The notes beneath the pieces are model-generated. The model was not told the origin of the DNA, ran no database searches, and was given only the letters and a program-made list of their open reading frames with translations. The translations under genes and the position numbers were made by a program. DNA of 64,000 bases. Origin: Jeotgalibacillus soli (GTDB lineage: Bacteria; Bacillota; Bacilli; Bacillales; Jeotgalibacillaceae). Shown in pieces: positions 1 to 8,479 of this stretch (its first letter is position 1; each line of letters begins with the position of its first letter). The stretch is from positions 1 to 64,000 of the forward strand of contig NZ_JXRP01000006.1 in NCBI RefSeq assembly GCF_000829435.1, in the 5' to 3' direction.

Positions 1-39
1 GTGCAGCTGACGAATACTAATCGATCGAGGACTTAACCA
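1..39 (+). rRNA. 23S ribosomal RNA, 3' end (partial)
   Basis: The first bases match the conserved 3' terminus of Bacillus 23S rRNA, ending in GGACTTAACCA. Only the last ~40 bases are in the window; the rest lies upstream. The 5S gene and a tRNA block follow in the same direction, as in a normal rrn operon. Confidence 0.9.
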
Positions 40-205
40 AATTTTATATGCGACCTTCGGTTCGCTTTCTTGTGAAACGTCTTATCCAGTTTTGAAGGAA
101 TGAGCAATGTAGTTACTGCATTTTTTATTCTTTCTTTGTAACTTATTATTGAAATTTGCGACAAACTTGATATAATAGTTTTTGTCCAAATCAATTTTAA
201 GTTAA

Positions 206-325
<120 letters not shown>

Positions 326-330
326 ATCAT

Positions 331-405
331 TCCGCAGTAGCTCAGTGGTAGAGCAATCGGCTGTTAACCGATCGGTCGTAGGTTCGAGTCCTACCTGCGG
401 AGCCA
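331..405 (+). tRNA. tRNA-Asn (GTT)
   Basis: Cloverleaf with acceptor TCCGCAG/CTGCGGA, anticodon loop CTGTTAA (anticodon GTT), T-arm GGTTCGAGTCC and encoded CCA. First of eight tRNA genes after the 5S gene. Confidence 0.97.
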
Positions 406-408
406 ATT

Positions 409-481
409 GCTTCCATAGCTCAGCAGGTAGAGCACTTCCATGGTAAGGAAGAGGTCGCAGGTTCAAATCCTGTTGGAAGCT
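409..481 (+). tRNA. tRNA-Thr (GGT)
   Basis: Acceptor GCTTCCA/TGGAAGC, anticodon stem CTTCC/GGAAG, loop ATGGTAA giving anticodon GGT, T-arm GGTTCAAATCC. CCA is not encoded. Confidence 0.96.
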
Positions 482-488
482 CTGTAAT

Positions 489-563
489 GGCCCGTTGGTC
501 AAGCGGTTAAGACACCGCCCTTTCACGGCGGTAACACGGGTTCGAATCCCGTACGGGTCACCA
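489..563 (+). tRNA. tRNA-Glu (TTC)
   Basis: Anticodon stem CCGCC/GGCGG with loop CTTTCAC (anticodon TTC), T-arm GGTTCGAATCC, encoded CCA. Confidence 0.97.
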
Positions 564-608
564 TTTAACAACTAACAAGATTAAACAGTATTTTTGTACA
601 ACCCAGAT

Positions 609-684
609 GGAGAATTAGCTCAGCTGGGAGAGCATCTGCCTTACAAGCAGAGGGTCGGCGGTTCGAGCCCGTCATTCTCCACCA
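609..684 (+). tRNA. tRNA-Val (TAC)
   Basis: Acceptor GGAGAAT/ATTCTCC, anticodon stem TCTGC/GCAGA with loop CTTACAA (anticodon TAC), encoded CCA. Confidence 0.97.
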
Positions 685-688
685 TCTT

Positions 689-764
<76 letters not shown>

Positions 765-780
765 GTCTTCAATTTAATAT

Positions 781-864
781 GGAGGGGTAGCGAAGTGGCT
801 AAACGCGGCGGACTGTAAATCCGCTCCTTCGGGTTCGGCAGTTCGAATCTGCCCCCCTCCACCA
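781..864 (+). tRNA. tRNA-Tyr (GTA)
   Basis: About 84 nt with a long variable arm (class II), anticodon loop CTGTAAA (GTA), acceptor GGAGGGG/CCCCTCC, encoded CCA. Confidence 0.97.
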
Positions 865-936
865 CCATTATTTGGACATAAAAAAATGTCCTTTATCTTT
901 TTTATTAGGACATACTAAAAATGTTTACATATTCAA

Positions 937-1011
937 TGGGCTATAGCCAAGCGGTAAGGCAACGGACTTTGACTCCGTCATTCGTTGGTTCGAATCCAGC
1001 TAGCCCAGCCA
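937..1011 (+). tRNA. tRNA-Gln (TTG)
   Basis: Acceptor TGGGCTA/TAGCCCA, anticodon stem CGGAC/GTCCG around TTTGACT (anticodon TTG), encoded CCA. Confidence 0.97.
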
Positions 1012-1012
1012 A

Positions 1013-1085
1013 GAGCCATTAGCTCAGTTGGTAGAGCATCTGACTTTTAATCAGAGGGTCGTAGGTTCGAATCCTACATGGCTCA
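1013..1085 (+). tRNA. tRNA-Lys (TTT)
   Basis: Acceptor GAGCCAT/ATGGCTC, anticodon stem CTGAC/..CAG with loop TTTTAAT (anticodon TTT), T-arm GGTTCGAATCC. CCA is not encoded. Last tRNA of the block; a terminator follows at once. Confidence 0.96.
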
Positions 1086-1088
1086 TTA

Positions 1089-1122
1089 AGAAAATCTCTC
1101 ATCATTTGATGGGAGATTTTTT
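1089..1122 (+). terminator. terminator of the rRNA-tRNA operon
   Basis: Inverted repeat AAATCTCTCATCA / TGGGAGATTT followed by a T run directly after tRNA-Lys. Ends the rRNA-tRNA transcript. The following 300 bases, to the rocF promoter, hold nothing else I can recognise. Confidence 0.85.
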
Positions 1123-1428
1123 GCGTTATCAGGATAATGGATTTGTGCTCAGAACACCCAGTATGCGCTGGCGGGGAAGATTCAATATCCAAGACCCAAG
1201 TTAATGTCGAATATTTCTTATAAATCGATTGTTTTGTTGAGTCCATCATATTTTATGATTCAAAGAGCATTTGCCGGTCTTAACAATAAGAGTCTACCTA
1301 CCGTTTCCAAATATTATTCAAAAAAGATCCCACTTTCAAAGCTTTAAAAGGTCGTATCATCGCACATTACTTCTCTATTCTGGAACCTTCTATGGAATGA
1401 ACGCATATATATACATAATTTTGTCCAG

Positions 1429-1458
1429 TTGAGTCATATATGCGTGAACGGATACAAT
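1429..1458 (+). promoter_or_regulatory. candidate sigma-A promoter of rocF
   Basis: TTGAGT, 18-bp spacer, TACAAT, about 70 bases before the arginase start. No sigma-54 type -24/-12 (GG..GC) element was seen here, although B. subtilis rocDEF uses SigL. Spacing is one base over optimum. Confidence 0.4.
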
Positions 1459-1528
1459 AGAAGAGTGAAACCGTTTCCATTTTATATTGAAATGAAAGTG
1501 GAATTGAGGAATAAGGGGGATAATCGCC

Positions 1529-2431
1529 ATGGATAAGAAAAGAATTTCAGTGATAGGCGTGCCGATGGATCTCGGTCAAATGAGGCGAGGCGTTGATATG
1601 GGTCCAAGTGCTATTCGATATGCAGGAGTTATTGAGCATCTAGAACATCTTGGCCATATTATTGAGGATTTAGGAGATATTCAAATTACCCCTGCTGAGC
1701 GTGTGCATACAGCGGAGACGAACCTGCGTAACCTTGAAGCTGTGGCTGATGGAAATACAAAGCTCGCTGATATCGTAAATAATGTTATTTCAAATGGTGA
1801 TTTTCCTTTAATTTTGGGAGGAGATCACAGTATTGCGATTGGTACTCTTGCAGGCGTAAGCCAGCATTATAAAAATCTTGGCGTGATTTGGTACGATGCA
1901 CATGGTGATTTAAATACAGGAGAAACCTCTCCTTCAGGAAATATTCACGGCATGCCGTTAGCGGTAAGCTTAGGTATTGGTCATCCAACGCTAGTAAATA
2001 TTCATGGCTACGCACCTAAGGTGAAGCCGCAGAATATTGTCATCATTGGAGCTCGTTCACTTGACGATGGAGAGTGTAGATTGATTAAGGAAAAAGGCAT
2101 CCGTGTTTATACAATGCATGAGATCGACCGTCTCGGCATGACGAAAATCATGGAAGAGACCATTCAGTACTTAAAGGAAAAGACTGATGGTGTACACCTA
2201 TCGCTTGATTTAGATGGTTTAGATCCTAGTGATGCACCTGGTGTCGGAACGCCTGTTATTGGCGGCCTCAGCTATCGTGAGAGCCACTTGGCAATGGAAA
2301 TGCTGGAGGAGTCCGAGATGATCACATCTGCTGAGTTTGTTGAGGTTAATCCAATACTTGATGAACGAAACAAGACGGCGACTGTTGCTGTTGCTTTAAT
2401 GTGCTCGTTGTTTGGAGAAAAGCTTCTATAA
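1529..2431 (+). CDS. rocF: arginase
   Basis: Hydrolyses L-arginine to ornithine and urea in the cytosol, the first step of arginine catabolism. The protein is 300 aa, the normal length for bacillar arginases. Manganese ligands are in the expected order: His100 in GGDHS, Asp123/His125/Asp127 in WYDAHGD, and Asp227/Asp229 in SLDLDGLDP. The ATG follows a GGGGGA ribosome binding site by 8 bases. It is a single gene; in B. subtilis rocF is with rocDE, but placement just upstream of sigW/cdaA is seen in other bacilli. Confidence 0.96.
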   Translation: MDKKRISVIGVPMDLGQMRRGVDMGPSAIRYAGVIEHLEHLGHIIEDLGDIQITPAERVHTAETNLRNLEAVADGNTKLADIVNNVISNGDFPLILGGDHSIAIGTLAGVSQHYKNLGVIWYDAHGDLNTGETSPSGNIHGMPLAVSLGIGHPTLVNIHGYAPKVKPQNIVIIGARSLDDGECRLIKEKGIRVYTMHEIDRLGMTKIMEETIQYLKEKTDGVHLSLDLDGLDPSDAPGVGTPVIGGLSYRESHLAMEMLEESEMITSAEFVEVNPILDERNKTATVAVALMCSLFGEKLL

Positions 2432-2578
2432 ACAAGCGGAGTTGTTTCCTGGTATGATAAATACTAAATCATTCTTTTCAAGCAGCTAATCTCATGTTTA
2501 AGCTAGGTTATTATTATCCAAATCGCAATCTTACTTAGCCGAGTAGATGTTATCTCTATCCAAAGGCTTTTCAGCTAT

Positions 2579-2612
2579 AAAAAACACACCGTTCTTCTTA
2601 CAGAACGGTGTG
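2579..2612 (-). terminator. terminator of padR-chrA
   Basis: CACACCGTTCT / AGAACGGTGTG hairpin with a T run on the minus-strand side, just beyond the chrA stop. Confidence 0.85.
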
Positions 2613-2640
2613 AATCTGTTCGCAGGGTCATTCCTCTTGA

Positions 2641-3825
2641 TTAAAACATTGCGATAATCGTTCCGCCGATTGCCCCAGTCAATACAATGACCCAAGGAGG
2701 CAGCTTCCAATATACAAGCATACTGAACAAAATCGCTGCAAACGCAAAATCGATCGCTGACAAGATCGAGCTTGTCCAAATTGGATGATACAAGGCAGAA
2801 ATTAAAATCCCAACAACTGCAGCATTGACACCCATTAGTGCGCCTTTAATTTTTGAATTGCGGCGTAACACATCCCAAAATGGCAGTGCTCCTAGAATTA
2901 ATAGGAATGCAGGTAAAAAAACGGCCACAGTGGCCAACAATCCACCTTGCCATCCGCTAATAACGGTTCCTAAATAAGCAGCAAAGGTGAATAGCGGCCC
3001 AGGGACGGCCTGTGTTGCGCTGTAACCAGCAAGAAATGCTTCTTCACTTAGCCAGCCAGTCGGGACAAATTCGCGTTCGAGCAAAGGCAATACAACATGT
3101 CCTCCGCCAAACACTAAAGAACCTGCTCTGTAAAAGCTATCGAACATGGCGACCCAGTTTAATGTTGTCATTTCTCTTACGATCGGAAGGAAAATAAGAA
3201 ATCCGAAAAACAAGGCTAAACAAATAGTACCAAGCTTGCGAGAAATGGGAAAATGAAAGCTGCTTTCTTCATCTAGCTGGTGATTTTTGTAAATTAGATA
3301 ACCAACAAGACCAGACAATAATATGACGCCTACTTGTGTAAAGGCAGTTTGCCATAGCAACGTACCAACGAGTGCAAACAGGGCAATGGCTTTTCTTTGC
3401 AGATCAGGTGTAAGATTTTTTGCCATACCCAAGACGGCGTGAGCGACAACTGCGACGGCCACAATCTTTAAACCTTGAATCCAGCCTGCTGTGCTTACAT
3501 CAAAGCCTTGAAGAAGCAAGGCAAAGAGAATTAACGCAATGACAGATGGCAGGGTGAAGCCGATAAAAGCCAGCAGCCCGCCTAACACACCAGCTCGCAT
3601 AACACCAATTCCGATCCCTACCTGGCTGCTAGCTGGTCCAGGCAAAAACTGACATAGTGCCACTAAATCTGCGTAGCTTTTTTCATCCATCCATTTTCGT
3701 CTTCGAATATATTCCTCATGAAAATATCCTAAATGAGCGACCGGACCACCAAACGACGTTAGACCAAGCCTTGTAGATACAAAAAGGATCTCCATAAGGG
3801 ACTTCAAATCTCTTTTTTTCTCCAT
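2641..3825 (-). CDS. chrA: chromate transporter, CHR family
   Basis: Membrane protein of the two-domain (long) CHR family, 394 aa, expected to expel chromate. The duplicated halves each show the family motifs: FGGPVAHLGYFHEEY near residue 25 and FGGGHVVLPLLEREF in the second half, plus QFLPGPASSQVG and QAVPGPLFTFAAYLG. Many hydrophobic segments, about ten. The start has a GGAGGG site 8 bases upstream. It lies 18 bases after the PadR gene on the same strand, so the regulator and transporter form an operon. Substrate is inferred from family; some CHR proteins have no proven chromate role. Confidence 0.9.
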   Translation of the reverse strand: MEKKRDLKSLMEILFVSTRLGLTSFGGPVAHLGYFHEEYIRRRKWMDEKSYADLVALCQFLPGPASSQVGIGIGVMRAGVLGGLLAFIGFTLPSVIALILFALLLQGFDVSTAGWIQGLKIVAVAVVAHAVLGMAKNLTPDLQRKAIALFALVGTLLWQTAFTQVGVILLSGLVGYLIYKNHQLDEESSFHFPISRKLGTICLALFFGFLIFLPIVREMTTLNWVAMFDSFYRAGSLVFGGGHVVLPLLEREFVPTGWLSEEAFLAGYSATQAVPGPLFTFAAYLGTVISGWQGGLLATVAVFLPAFLLILGALPFWDVLRRNSKIKGALMGVNAAVVGILISALYHPIWTSSILSAIDFAFAAILFSMLVYWKLPPWVIVLTGAIGGTIIAMF

Positions 3826-3843
3826 AATGCTGCTCCCTCCACT

Positions 3844-4152
3844 TCAATCTTTTATTTCTTTAAAAAGCTCATAGGCTTTTTTTCTTGCTTCGATCAGAAC
3901 CATATTTCCTTTTTCTGTAGTTGAGTAATATTTTCTGATTTTCCCTTCAACATTACGTTCTTCTTTTATTAGCAGACCATCCGTTTCCATTGTGCGGAGG
4001 ATTGGGTAAAGTGTGCCGGGGCTAATATTATAGCTGTGCTCTCTAAGCTCTTCCAGCATCCATACACCAAATATCGGGTGTTCCTTGGCATGATGTAAAA
4101 TGTGAATTTGTATAAACCCTAAAAATAATTTTCGTAAAATTTTATCCTCCAA
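3844..4152 (-). CDS. PadR family transcriptional regulator
   Basis: About 102 aa winged-helix protein with the PadR core: an ILHHAKEHPIFGVWMLEEL helix region, then the recognition region with SPGTLYPILRTMETDGLL and a KYYSTTEKG wing. I place the start at a TTG at 4152, because GGAGGTG lies 7 bases upstream; an upstream ATG at 4179 would put that site inside the gene. It is first in an operon with the chromate transporter and probably represses it. A perfect 14-bp palindrome upstream is the likely operator. Confidence 0.85.
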   Translation of the reverse strand: MEDKILRKLFLGFIQIHILHHAKEHPIFGVWMLEELREHSYNISPGTLYPILRTMETDGLLIKEERNVEGKIRKYYSTTEKGNMVLIEARKKAYELFKEIKD

Positions 4153-4186
4153 GCTGTCACCTCCAATTATGAAAATCAATATCGTA

Positions 4187-4200
4187 TATCGATATCGATA
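4187..4200. promoter_or_regulatory. palindrome, probable PadR operator
   Basis: TATCGATATCGATA is a perfect 14-bp palindrome 35-48 bases before the padR start, inside an AT-rich promoter region. PadR proteins bind dyad sites in their own promoters, so self-repression is the simple reading. Confidence 0.5.
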
Positions 4201-4509
4201 AATTATATCAGCAGTATAACATTCATTTTTTTAGCATGGCAAGTGATAGGGACTCCATTTTACACAATCTTTACAAAATGATTCTGGTTTGAAAACAGGC
4301 TTGTTTATTCAGAACAATGAAGTGAAAAAATGCCAATTTCACGTACCAATTTTTTGAAAAAGGGATGACGTGTTACTCTTAGAGCAGTATAATTAGATTA
4401 GTATATAGTGACACTTTAGTCGGTTTAAGTAATACAAGTAGTCGTTTTGCTTTATTTTTGATCATACATATTACGATGGTAAAAATTTTTTGTGATAAAA
4501 GAAAAAGTG

Positions 4510-4535
4510 TGAAACCTTTTATCCTTTTAGTCGTA
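4510..4535 (+). promoter_or_regulatory. sigma-W autoregulatory promoter
   Basis: TGAAAC, exactly 16 bases, then CGTA: the known sigma-W consensus, ending 38 bases before the sigW start. The B. subtilis sigW operon is transcribed from such a promoter by sigma-W itself. Confidence 0.9.
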
Positions 4536-4573
4536 AAAGGATTATAGCCGCACGAAGCGGAGGTTACAAAATA

Positions 4574-5137
4574 ATGGAAGAATTGGTGAAAAAGAGAATA
4601 AAACAGGTGCTGAAAGGTGATCAAAATGCATTCGGGGAGATAGTAGAGATCTATAAAGATAAAGTTTTCCATGTCTGCTTCCGAATGTTAGGCAATCGGC
4701 AAGAAGCGGAGGATATTTCTCAGGACGCTTTTATTCGTGCGTATATTAATATCCATACATTCGATATAGACCGGAAATTTTCAACATGGCTATACCGGAT
4801 TGCGACGAATTTATGTATTGACCGCATACGGAAGAAGAAACCCGATTATTATCTTGATGCCGAGGTAACTGGTACGGAGGGATTGACAATGTACTCCCAG
4901 ATTCCGGTGGATGAACGTCTGCCAGAGGAAGAAGTGGAGTCCATGGAATTACAGGATACCATTCAAAAAGAAATTTCAAAACTACCCGATAAATATCGTT
5001 CTGTGATCGTATTAAAATATATTGAAGAACTCTCGTTAAAAGAAATCAGCGAGATATTGGACTTACCGCTGGGCACCGTCAAGACAAGAATCCACCGTGG
5101 GCGTGAAGCGCTCCGAAAACAACTAAGAACAGTATAG
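4574..5137 (+). CDS. sigW: ECF RNA polymerase sigma factor SigW
   Basis: Extracytoplasmic-function sigma factor, 187 aa, directing envelope-stress and antimicrobial-resistance genes. Region 2 runs from about residue 20 to 90 (core-binding QEAEDISQDAFIRAY, then TWLYRIATNLCIDR); region 4 is near residues 130-180 (LPDKYRSVIVLKY, then LPLGTVKTRIHRGREALRK). GGAGG lies 10 bases before the ATG. The sigma-W consensus promoter upstream and the RsiW gene 5 bases downstream identify it as SigW rather than another ECF factor. Confidence 0.96.
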   Translation: MEELVKKRIKQVLKGDQNAFGEIVEIYKDKVFHVCFRMLGNRQEAEDISQDAFIRAYINIHTFDIDRKFSTWLYRIATNLCIDRIRKKKPDYYLDAEVTGTEGLTMYSQIPVDERLPEEEVESMELQDTIQKEISKLPDKYRSVIVLKYIEELSLKEISEILDLPLGTVKTRIHRGREALRKQLRTV

Positions 5138-5148
5138 AGAGGGTGAGT

Positions 5149-5784
5149 ATGATGAAAACTTGTCCTGACAAAATGGTGCAATATATGCATGAGTATTTAG
5201 ATGAAGAGTTGCCGCAAGAGCAAGAAACGGAATTAAAGCTGCACATCCAGCAATGTGAGGCATGCCGAATTCACTTTCATGAATTAAAGAAAACAATAGC
5301 GCTTGTACAAAGCACTTCTCATATATCAGCACCTAGCAATTTTACCGAAGGCGTCATGAGCCGGTTGCCTAAGGAAAAGAAAAAGATTGGCATACAGCGT
5401 TGGTTCCAGCGCCATCCATTGATCATGGCAGCCGCAGTTTTCTTTCTTTTAATGGGAGGAAGCTTACTGACGTCGTGGAATAATGGAAGTGAGTTTGCCT
5501 TTACTGCACAGCCGAACGTAGTAGTAGAAGGGCAAACTGTGATTGTACCTGAAGGTGAGATTGTAAGCGGTGACCTTCTCGTAAGAAACGGTGACCTTCG
5601 AGTTGAGGGAGAAGTGCAAGGTGATGTGACTCTCATTAATGGACAGCGTTATATGGCGGGAGCGGGAAGTATTACCGGAGATATTGATGAAATTGATCAA
5701 GCTTTTGAGTGGCTCTGGTATAGCATGAAATCCTCCTTTAAAAACATGGGTCAATTTTTTGGACTAAATGAATCAGAAGAATAA
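5149..5784 (+). CDS. rsiW: anti-sigma-W factor RsiW
   Basis: Single-pass membrane anti-sigma factor that holds SigW until cleaved by PrsW/RasP. The N-terminal zinc-binding anti-sigma motif is visible (HIQQCEACRIHFHEL), followed by one transmembrane segment (PLIMAAAVFFLLMGGSLL) and an extracellular tail of about 110 aa with Val/Gly-rich repeats such as GDLLVRNGDLRVEGEVQGDV. I choose the ATG at 5149 (or 5152), just after GAGAGGGTG; a GTG at 5143 overlaps that site. Co-transcribed with sigW. Confidence 0.93.
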   Translation: MMKTCPDKMVQYMHEYLDEELPQEQETELKLHIQQCEACRIHFHELKKTIALVQSTSHISAPSNFTEGVMSRLPKEKKKIGIQRWFQRHPLIMAAAVFFLLMGGSLLTSWNNGSEFAFTAQPNVVVEGQTVIVPEGEIVSGDLLVRNGDLRVEGEVQGDVTLINGQRYMAGAGSITGDIDEIDQAFEWLWYSMKSSFKNMGQFFGLNESEE

Positions 5785-5788
5785 ATGA

Positions 5789-5829
5789 TAAAGCATTGAC
5801 GGCATGAAAGCGGTCGATGCTTTTTTTCT
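5789..5829 (+). terminator. terminator of sigW-rsiW
   Basis: AAAGCATTGAC / GTCGATGCTTT stem followed by eight T residues, five bases after the rsiW stop. Confidence 0.9.
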
Positions 5830-6133
5830 TGATTTCTGAAAACAACACAGCGGCGAGAGAAAAAATCAGATAAAATAAGAAAATAAGACTAGATAAAGCT
5901 AGAAAACTTTCACATACTAAAAGAGTCGTATGCAATTATTTAGATTGGCAAAGCCTGAGCGATAGCGGTAGGTAAGCCTTATACACGGAGTTTGTGCTTT
6001 CCAAGCGAATGCTGCTGAAGTAGTAAATAAGAATCATATTTCTTTCTGAATCAAGAGATTAGAGAAAAAATTGACGGAAAACAGGCTAGTAAAAGAACGA
6101 ACGATCTATTTTGCCTGAATTGAAAAAGCCAGA
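5830..6133. other. intergenic stretch without recognisable gene
   Basis: About 300 bases between the rsiW terminator and the cdaA promoter. No open frame with a ribosome binding site and no recognised RNA family. Confidence 0.5.
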
Positions 6134-6162
6134 CTGATGTCGCTTGTCTTGTGTGATATAAT
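6134..6162 (+). promoter_or_regulatory. extended -10 promoter of cdaA operon
   Basis: TGATATAAT (extended -10 TGnTATAAT) ending at 6162, with a weak -35 CTGATG 17 bases upstream. It lies 73 bases before the cdaA start. Confidence 0.6.
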
Positions 6163-6234
6163 GGTATAGTTTATATGAGAATAGGCAGTCTCTATCACGG
6201 GGTTTGCTTCAAATACAATATTGGAGGAAGTTAC

Positions 6235-7077
6235 ATGCCGTTTGCCGATCGATTTTCAGATATAACGGTGTTGGATTTCGTGATCAACGCAGCGGATATT
6301 CTGCTTGTTTGGTTTGTGATCTATAAGTTGATTGCCGTTATTCGGGGTACCAAGGCTGTACAGCTGTTAAAAGGAATTTTTGTTATTGTTATTGTGCGAG
6401 GGCTAAGTGAGCTTCTCGGGTTTAATACATTGAGCTGGATGATGGAGCAGGCACTTAACTGGGGGGTCCTAGCTGTTATTATCATTTTCCAACCTGAGCT
6501 TCGCCGTGCGCTGGAACAGCTTGGACGAGGCCGCTTGTTTGCACGAGGGAATCATTTGCAAGAACAAGAGGAACAAAGCCGTCTGGTTGAAGCGCTGACA
6601 AAAGCGGTGAGCTATATGGCAAAGCGTCGAATCGGTGCTTTGATTACCGTAGAAAAGGAAACAGGAATGGGCGATTATGTCGAGACCGGAATCCCGATGG
6701 ATTCAAAAATCACTTCAGAGCTGTTGATTAATCTCTTTATTCCTAATACTCCCCTTCATGATGGAGCGGTTATTATTCAAAAAAACCGGATCGCTGCAGC
6801 TGCATGTTATTTACCGCTTTCAGAAAGCCCCTTTATCTCAAAGGAGCTGGGTACACGGCACCGGGCGGCTTTAGGCGTCAGTGAGGTAACGGATGGCGTT
6901 ACTGTGGTGGTTTCAGAGGAGACTGGAGCGATTTCGATTACCAGTGATGGAGAACTTAAACGCGATCTTGATCTAGAAGAATTCAGCAGCCTCATTCTTC
7001 GTGAATGGTTTGGTGATAAAGCAACCTCTGCTGCTGCAACTCGATGGAATTGGAGGGATAAAAAGAAAAATGGATAA
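6235..7077 (+). CDS. cdaA: diadenylate cyclase CdaA
   Basis: Makes the second messenger c-di-AMP from two ATP at the membrane. Start chosen at 6235, where GGAGGAAG precedes the ATG; an upstream in-frame ATG at 6175 has no such site. The 280-aa protein has three N-terminal membrane segments (about residues 10-90), then the DAC domain with the catalytic DGA motif (Asp176-Gly177-Ala178 in LHDGAVI) and the ATP-binding RHR motif (208-210). Its stop overlaps the cdaR start by 8 bases, so CdaA and its regulator are translationally coupled. Confidence 0.97.
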   Translation: MPFADRFSDITVLDFVINAADILLVWFVIYKLIAVIRGTKAVQLLKGIFVIVIVRGLSELLGFNTLSWMMEQALNWGVLAVIIIFQPELRRALEQLGRGRLFARGNHLQEQEEQSRLVEALTKAVSYMAKRRIGALITVEKETGMGDYVETGIPMDSKITSELLINLFIPNTPLHDGAVIIQKNRIAAAACYLPLSESPFISKELGTRHRAALGVSEVTDGVTVVVSEETGAISITSDGELKRDLDLEEFSSLILREWFGDKATSAAATRWNWRDKKKNG

Positions 7078-8413
7078 ATTCATGGACAGCCGCTGGTTTC
7101 TGCGAGGCTTCGCACTTCTATTAGCAGTGCTGATGTTTGCGACCGCTAATGATGATCAAGCTAGTTCCAATAACACGAGTTCACAAAATGACGTCGAGAC
7201 CATTGAGAGTGTGCCTGTGGATGTAATATATGACCAGGATACACTTGTTGCAACCGGTGTACCGACCACTGTGGATGTGACAATTGAAGGACCGAGACAG
7301 GTTGTCCAGCAAGCAAAAGCTGTCCGTGATTTCCGTGTTTTTTTAAACTTAAGTGACCTTAGTATCGGGAGACACCAAGTCGCACTTCAGCATGAAGGAC
7401 TTTCGTCTCGTCTCCGTGTCACATTGAGCCATCCTGTGGCGGATATATACATTGATGAGCGCGTAACAGAAGAATTTAGGGTAGACCCAGAATTCAATAA
7501 CGCAATTATTCCGGATGGCTATGAGCTCGATGCTCTCTCTGTGAATCCGCAAACCGTTGAAATCACTGGAGCGAAAAATGTAATTGAATCTATTCGTTAC
7601 GTACGTGCTTCAATTGATTTAAATGATCCTATTGATGAAGAAGCAACGGTGGAGTCGCAGGTTCAAGTGTTGGATCAGAACCTGGATAAGCTTTCAGTCA
7701 GTGTAGATCCACCTGCTGTCGAAGTCACGATCAGTGTCACACAGCCAAGTAAAGAAGTCGCACTAGTGGCAAACCAGACAGGTACTATCGCAGAAGGGCT
7801 TGAGGTGGCTAGTCTCACCTTAAATGATGATGCAGTCACAATTTATGGTCAGGCGGATGCCTTAGCTGAGATTGATGAAATACCGGTTACATTTGATCTA
7901 ACTGGTATTGAGCAGAGCGGATCGAGAATTGAAGTACCGATTCCTTTACCAGATGGGGTGTCTCGCTTGTCGCAGCAAACGGCTTCAGCAATCGTGATAT
8001 TTAATGAAGTGGAAGAAGCCGCCAATCCAGACTCGAACGAGCAATCCGTTGGAGAGCAGGCACCATCTTCAAATGAGGGAGACCAGGCGAGTAATCCTGA
8101 CCCAGATTCAGATACAATAGTGGATTCAACGGAAGAAGAGCAAACACTTTCAGGCCTTCCTGTTGAAGTACGGGGAGTAAGCGATGATCTGCGTACGGCA
8201 TTTATTGAGCCGCCAAGCGGGGAGCTGGACTTGCGTGTCACAGGCGAACAAGCCGAACTGGCTGAAATATCGGAAGAGGATGTCTCGCTTTACGTTGATA
8301 TGACAGATCTTGACGAGGGTGAGCATGAGCTGGAGGTTCAGATCGACGGACCAGCAAATGTAACATATATTTTGTCTCAGCCTTCGATTCGAATCGAACT
8401 AGCCAAAGTATAA
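7070..8413 (+). CDS. cdaR: CdaA regulatory protein CdaR (YbbR-domain)
   Basis: Membrane-anchored protein with extracellular YbbR repeats that modulates CdaA. Start at ATG 7070, preceded by GGAGGG and overlapping cdaA; a longer frame from 7001 lies within cdaA and is not needed. The 447-aa product has one N-terminal membrane helix (FLRGFALLLAVLMFATA) and four YbbR-type units with VxVxGP-like strands (VTIEGPRQVV, VEITGAKNVI, VTIYGQADAL, LRVTGEQAEL). An acidic Ser/Asp/Glu-rich linker of about 45 residues separates repeats three and four, more extended than I would expect and possibly lineage-specific. Confidence 0.94.
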   Translation: MDKFMDSRWFLRGFALLLAVLMFATANDDQASSNNTSSQNDVETIESVPVDVIYDQDTLVATGVPTTVDVTIEGPRQVVQQAKAVRDFRVFLNLSDLSIGRHQVALQHEGLSSRLRVTLSHPVADIYIDERVTEEFRVDPEFNNAIIPDGYELDALSVNPQTVEITGAKNVIESIRYVRASIDLNDPIDEEATVESQVQVLDQNLDKLSVSVDPPAVEVTISVTQPSKEVALVANQTGTIAEGLEVASLTLNDDAVTIYGQADALAEIDEIPVTFDLTGIEQSGSRIEVPIPLPDGVSRLSQQTASAIVIFNEVEEAANPDSNEQSVGEQAPSSNEGDQASNPDPDSDTIVDSTEEEQTLSGLPVEVRGVSDDLRTAFIEPPSGELDLRVTGEQAELAEISEEDVSLYVDMTDLDEGEHELEVQIDGPANVTYILSQPSIRIELAKV

Positions 8414-8479
8414 AAAATAGCAGTCGGATGATCATCAACTGACGCTTTAGGGTAATGATATGAAGGAGCGATGTAGGAA

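Noticed and set aside
1019..1249. 76-aa minus-strand frame with RIRTYDPLIKSQMLYQLS end
   Set aside because: Its end is the reverse of tRNA-Lys, a well-known false protein in databases.
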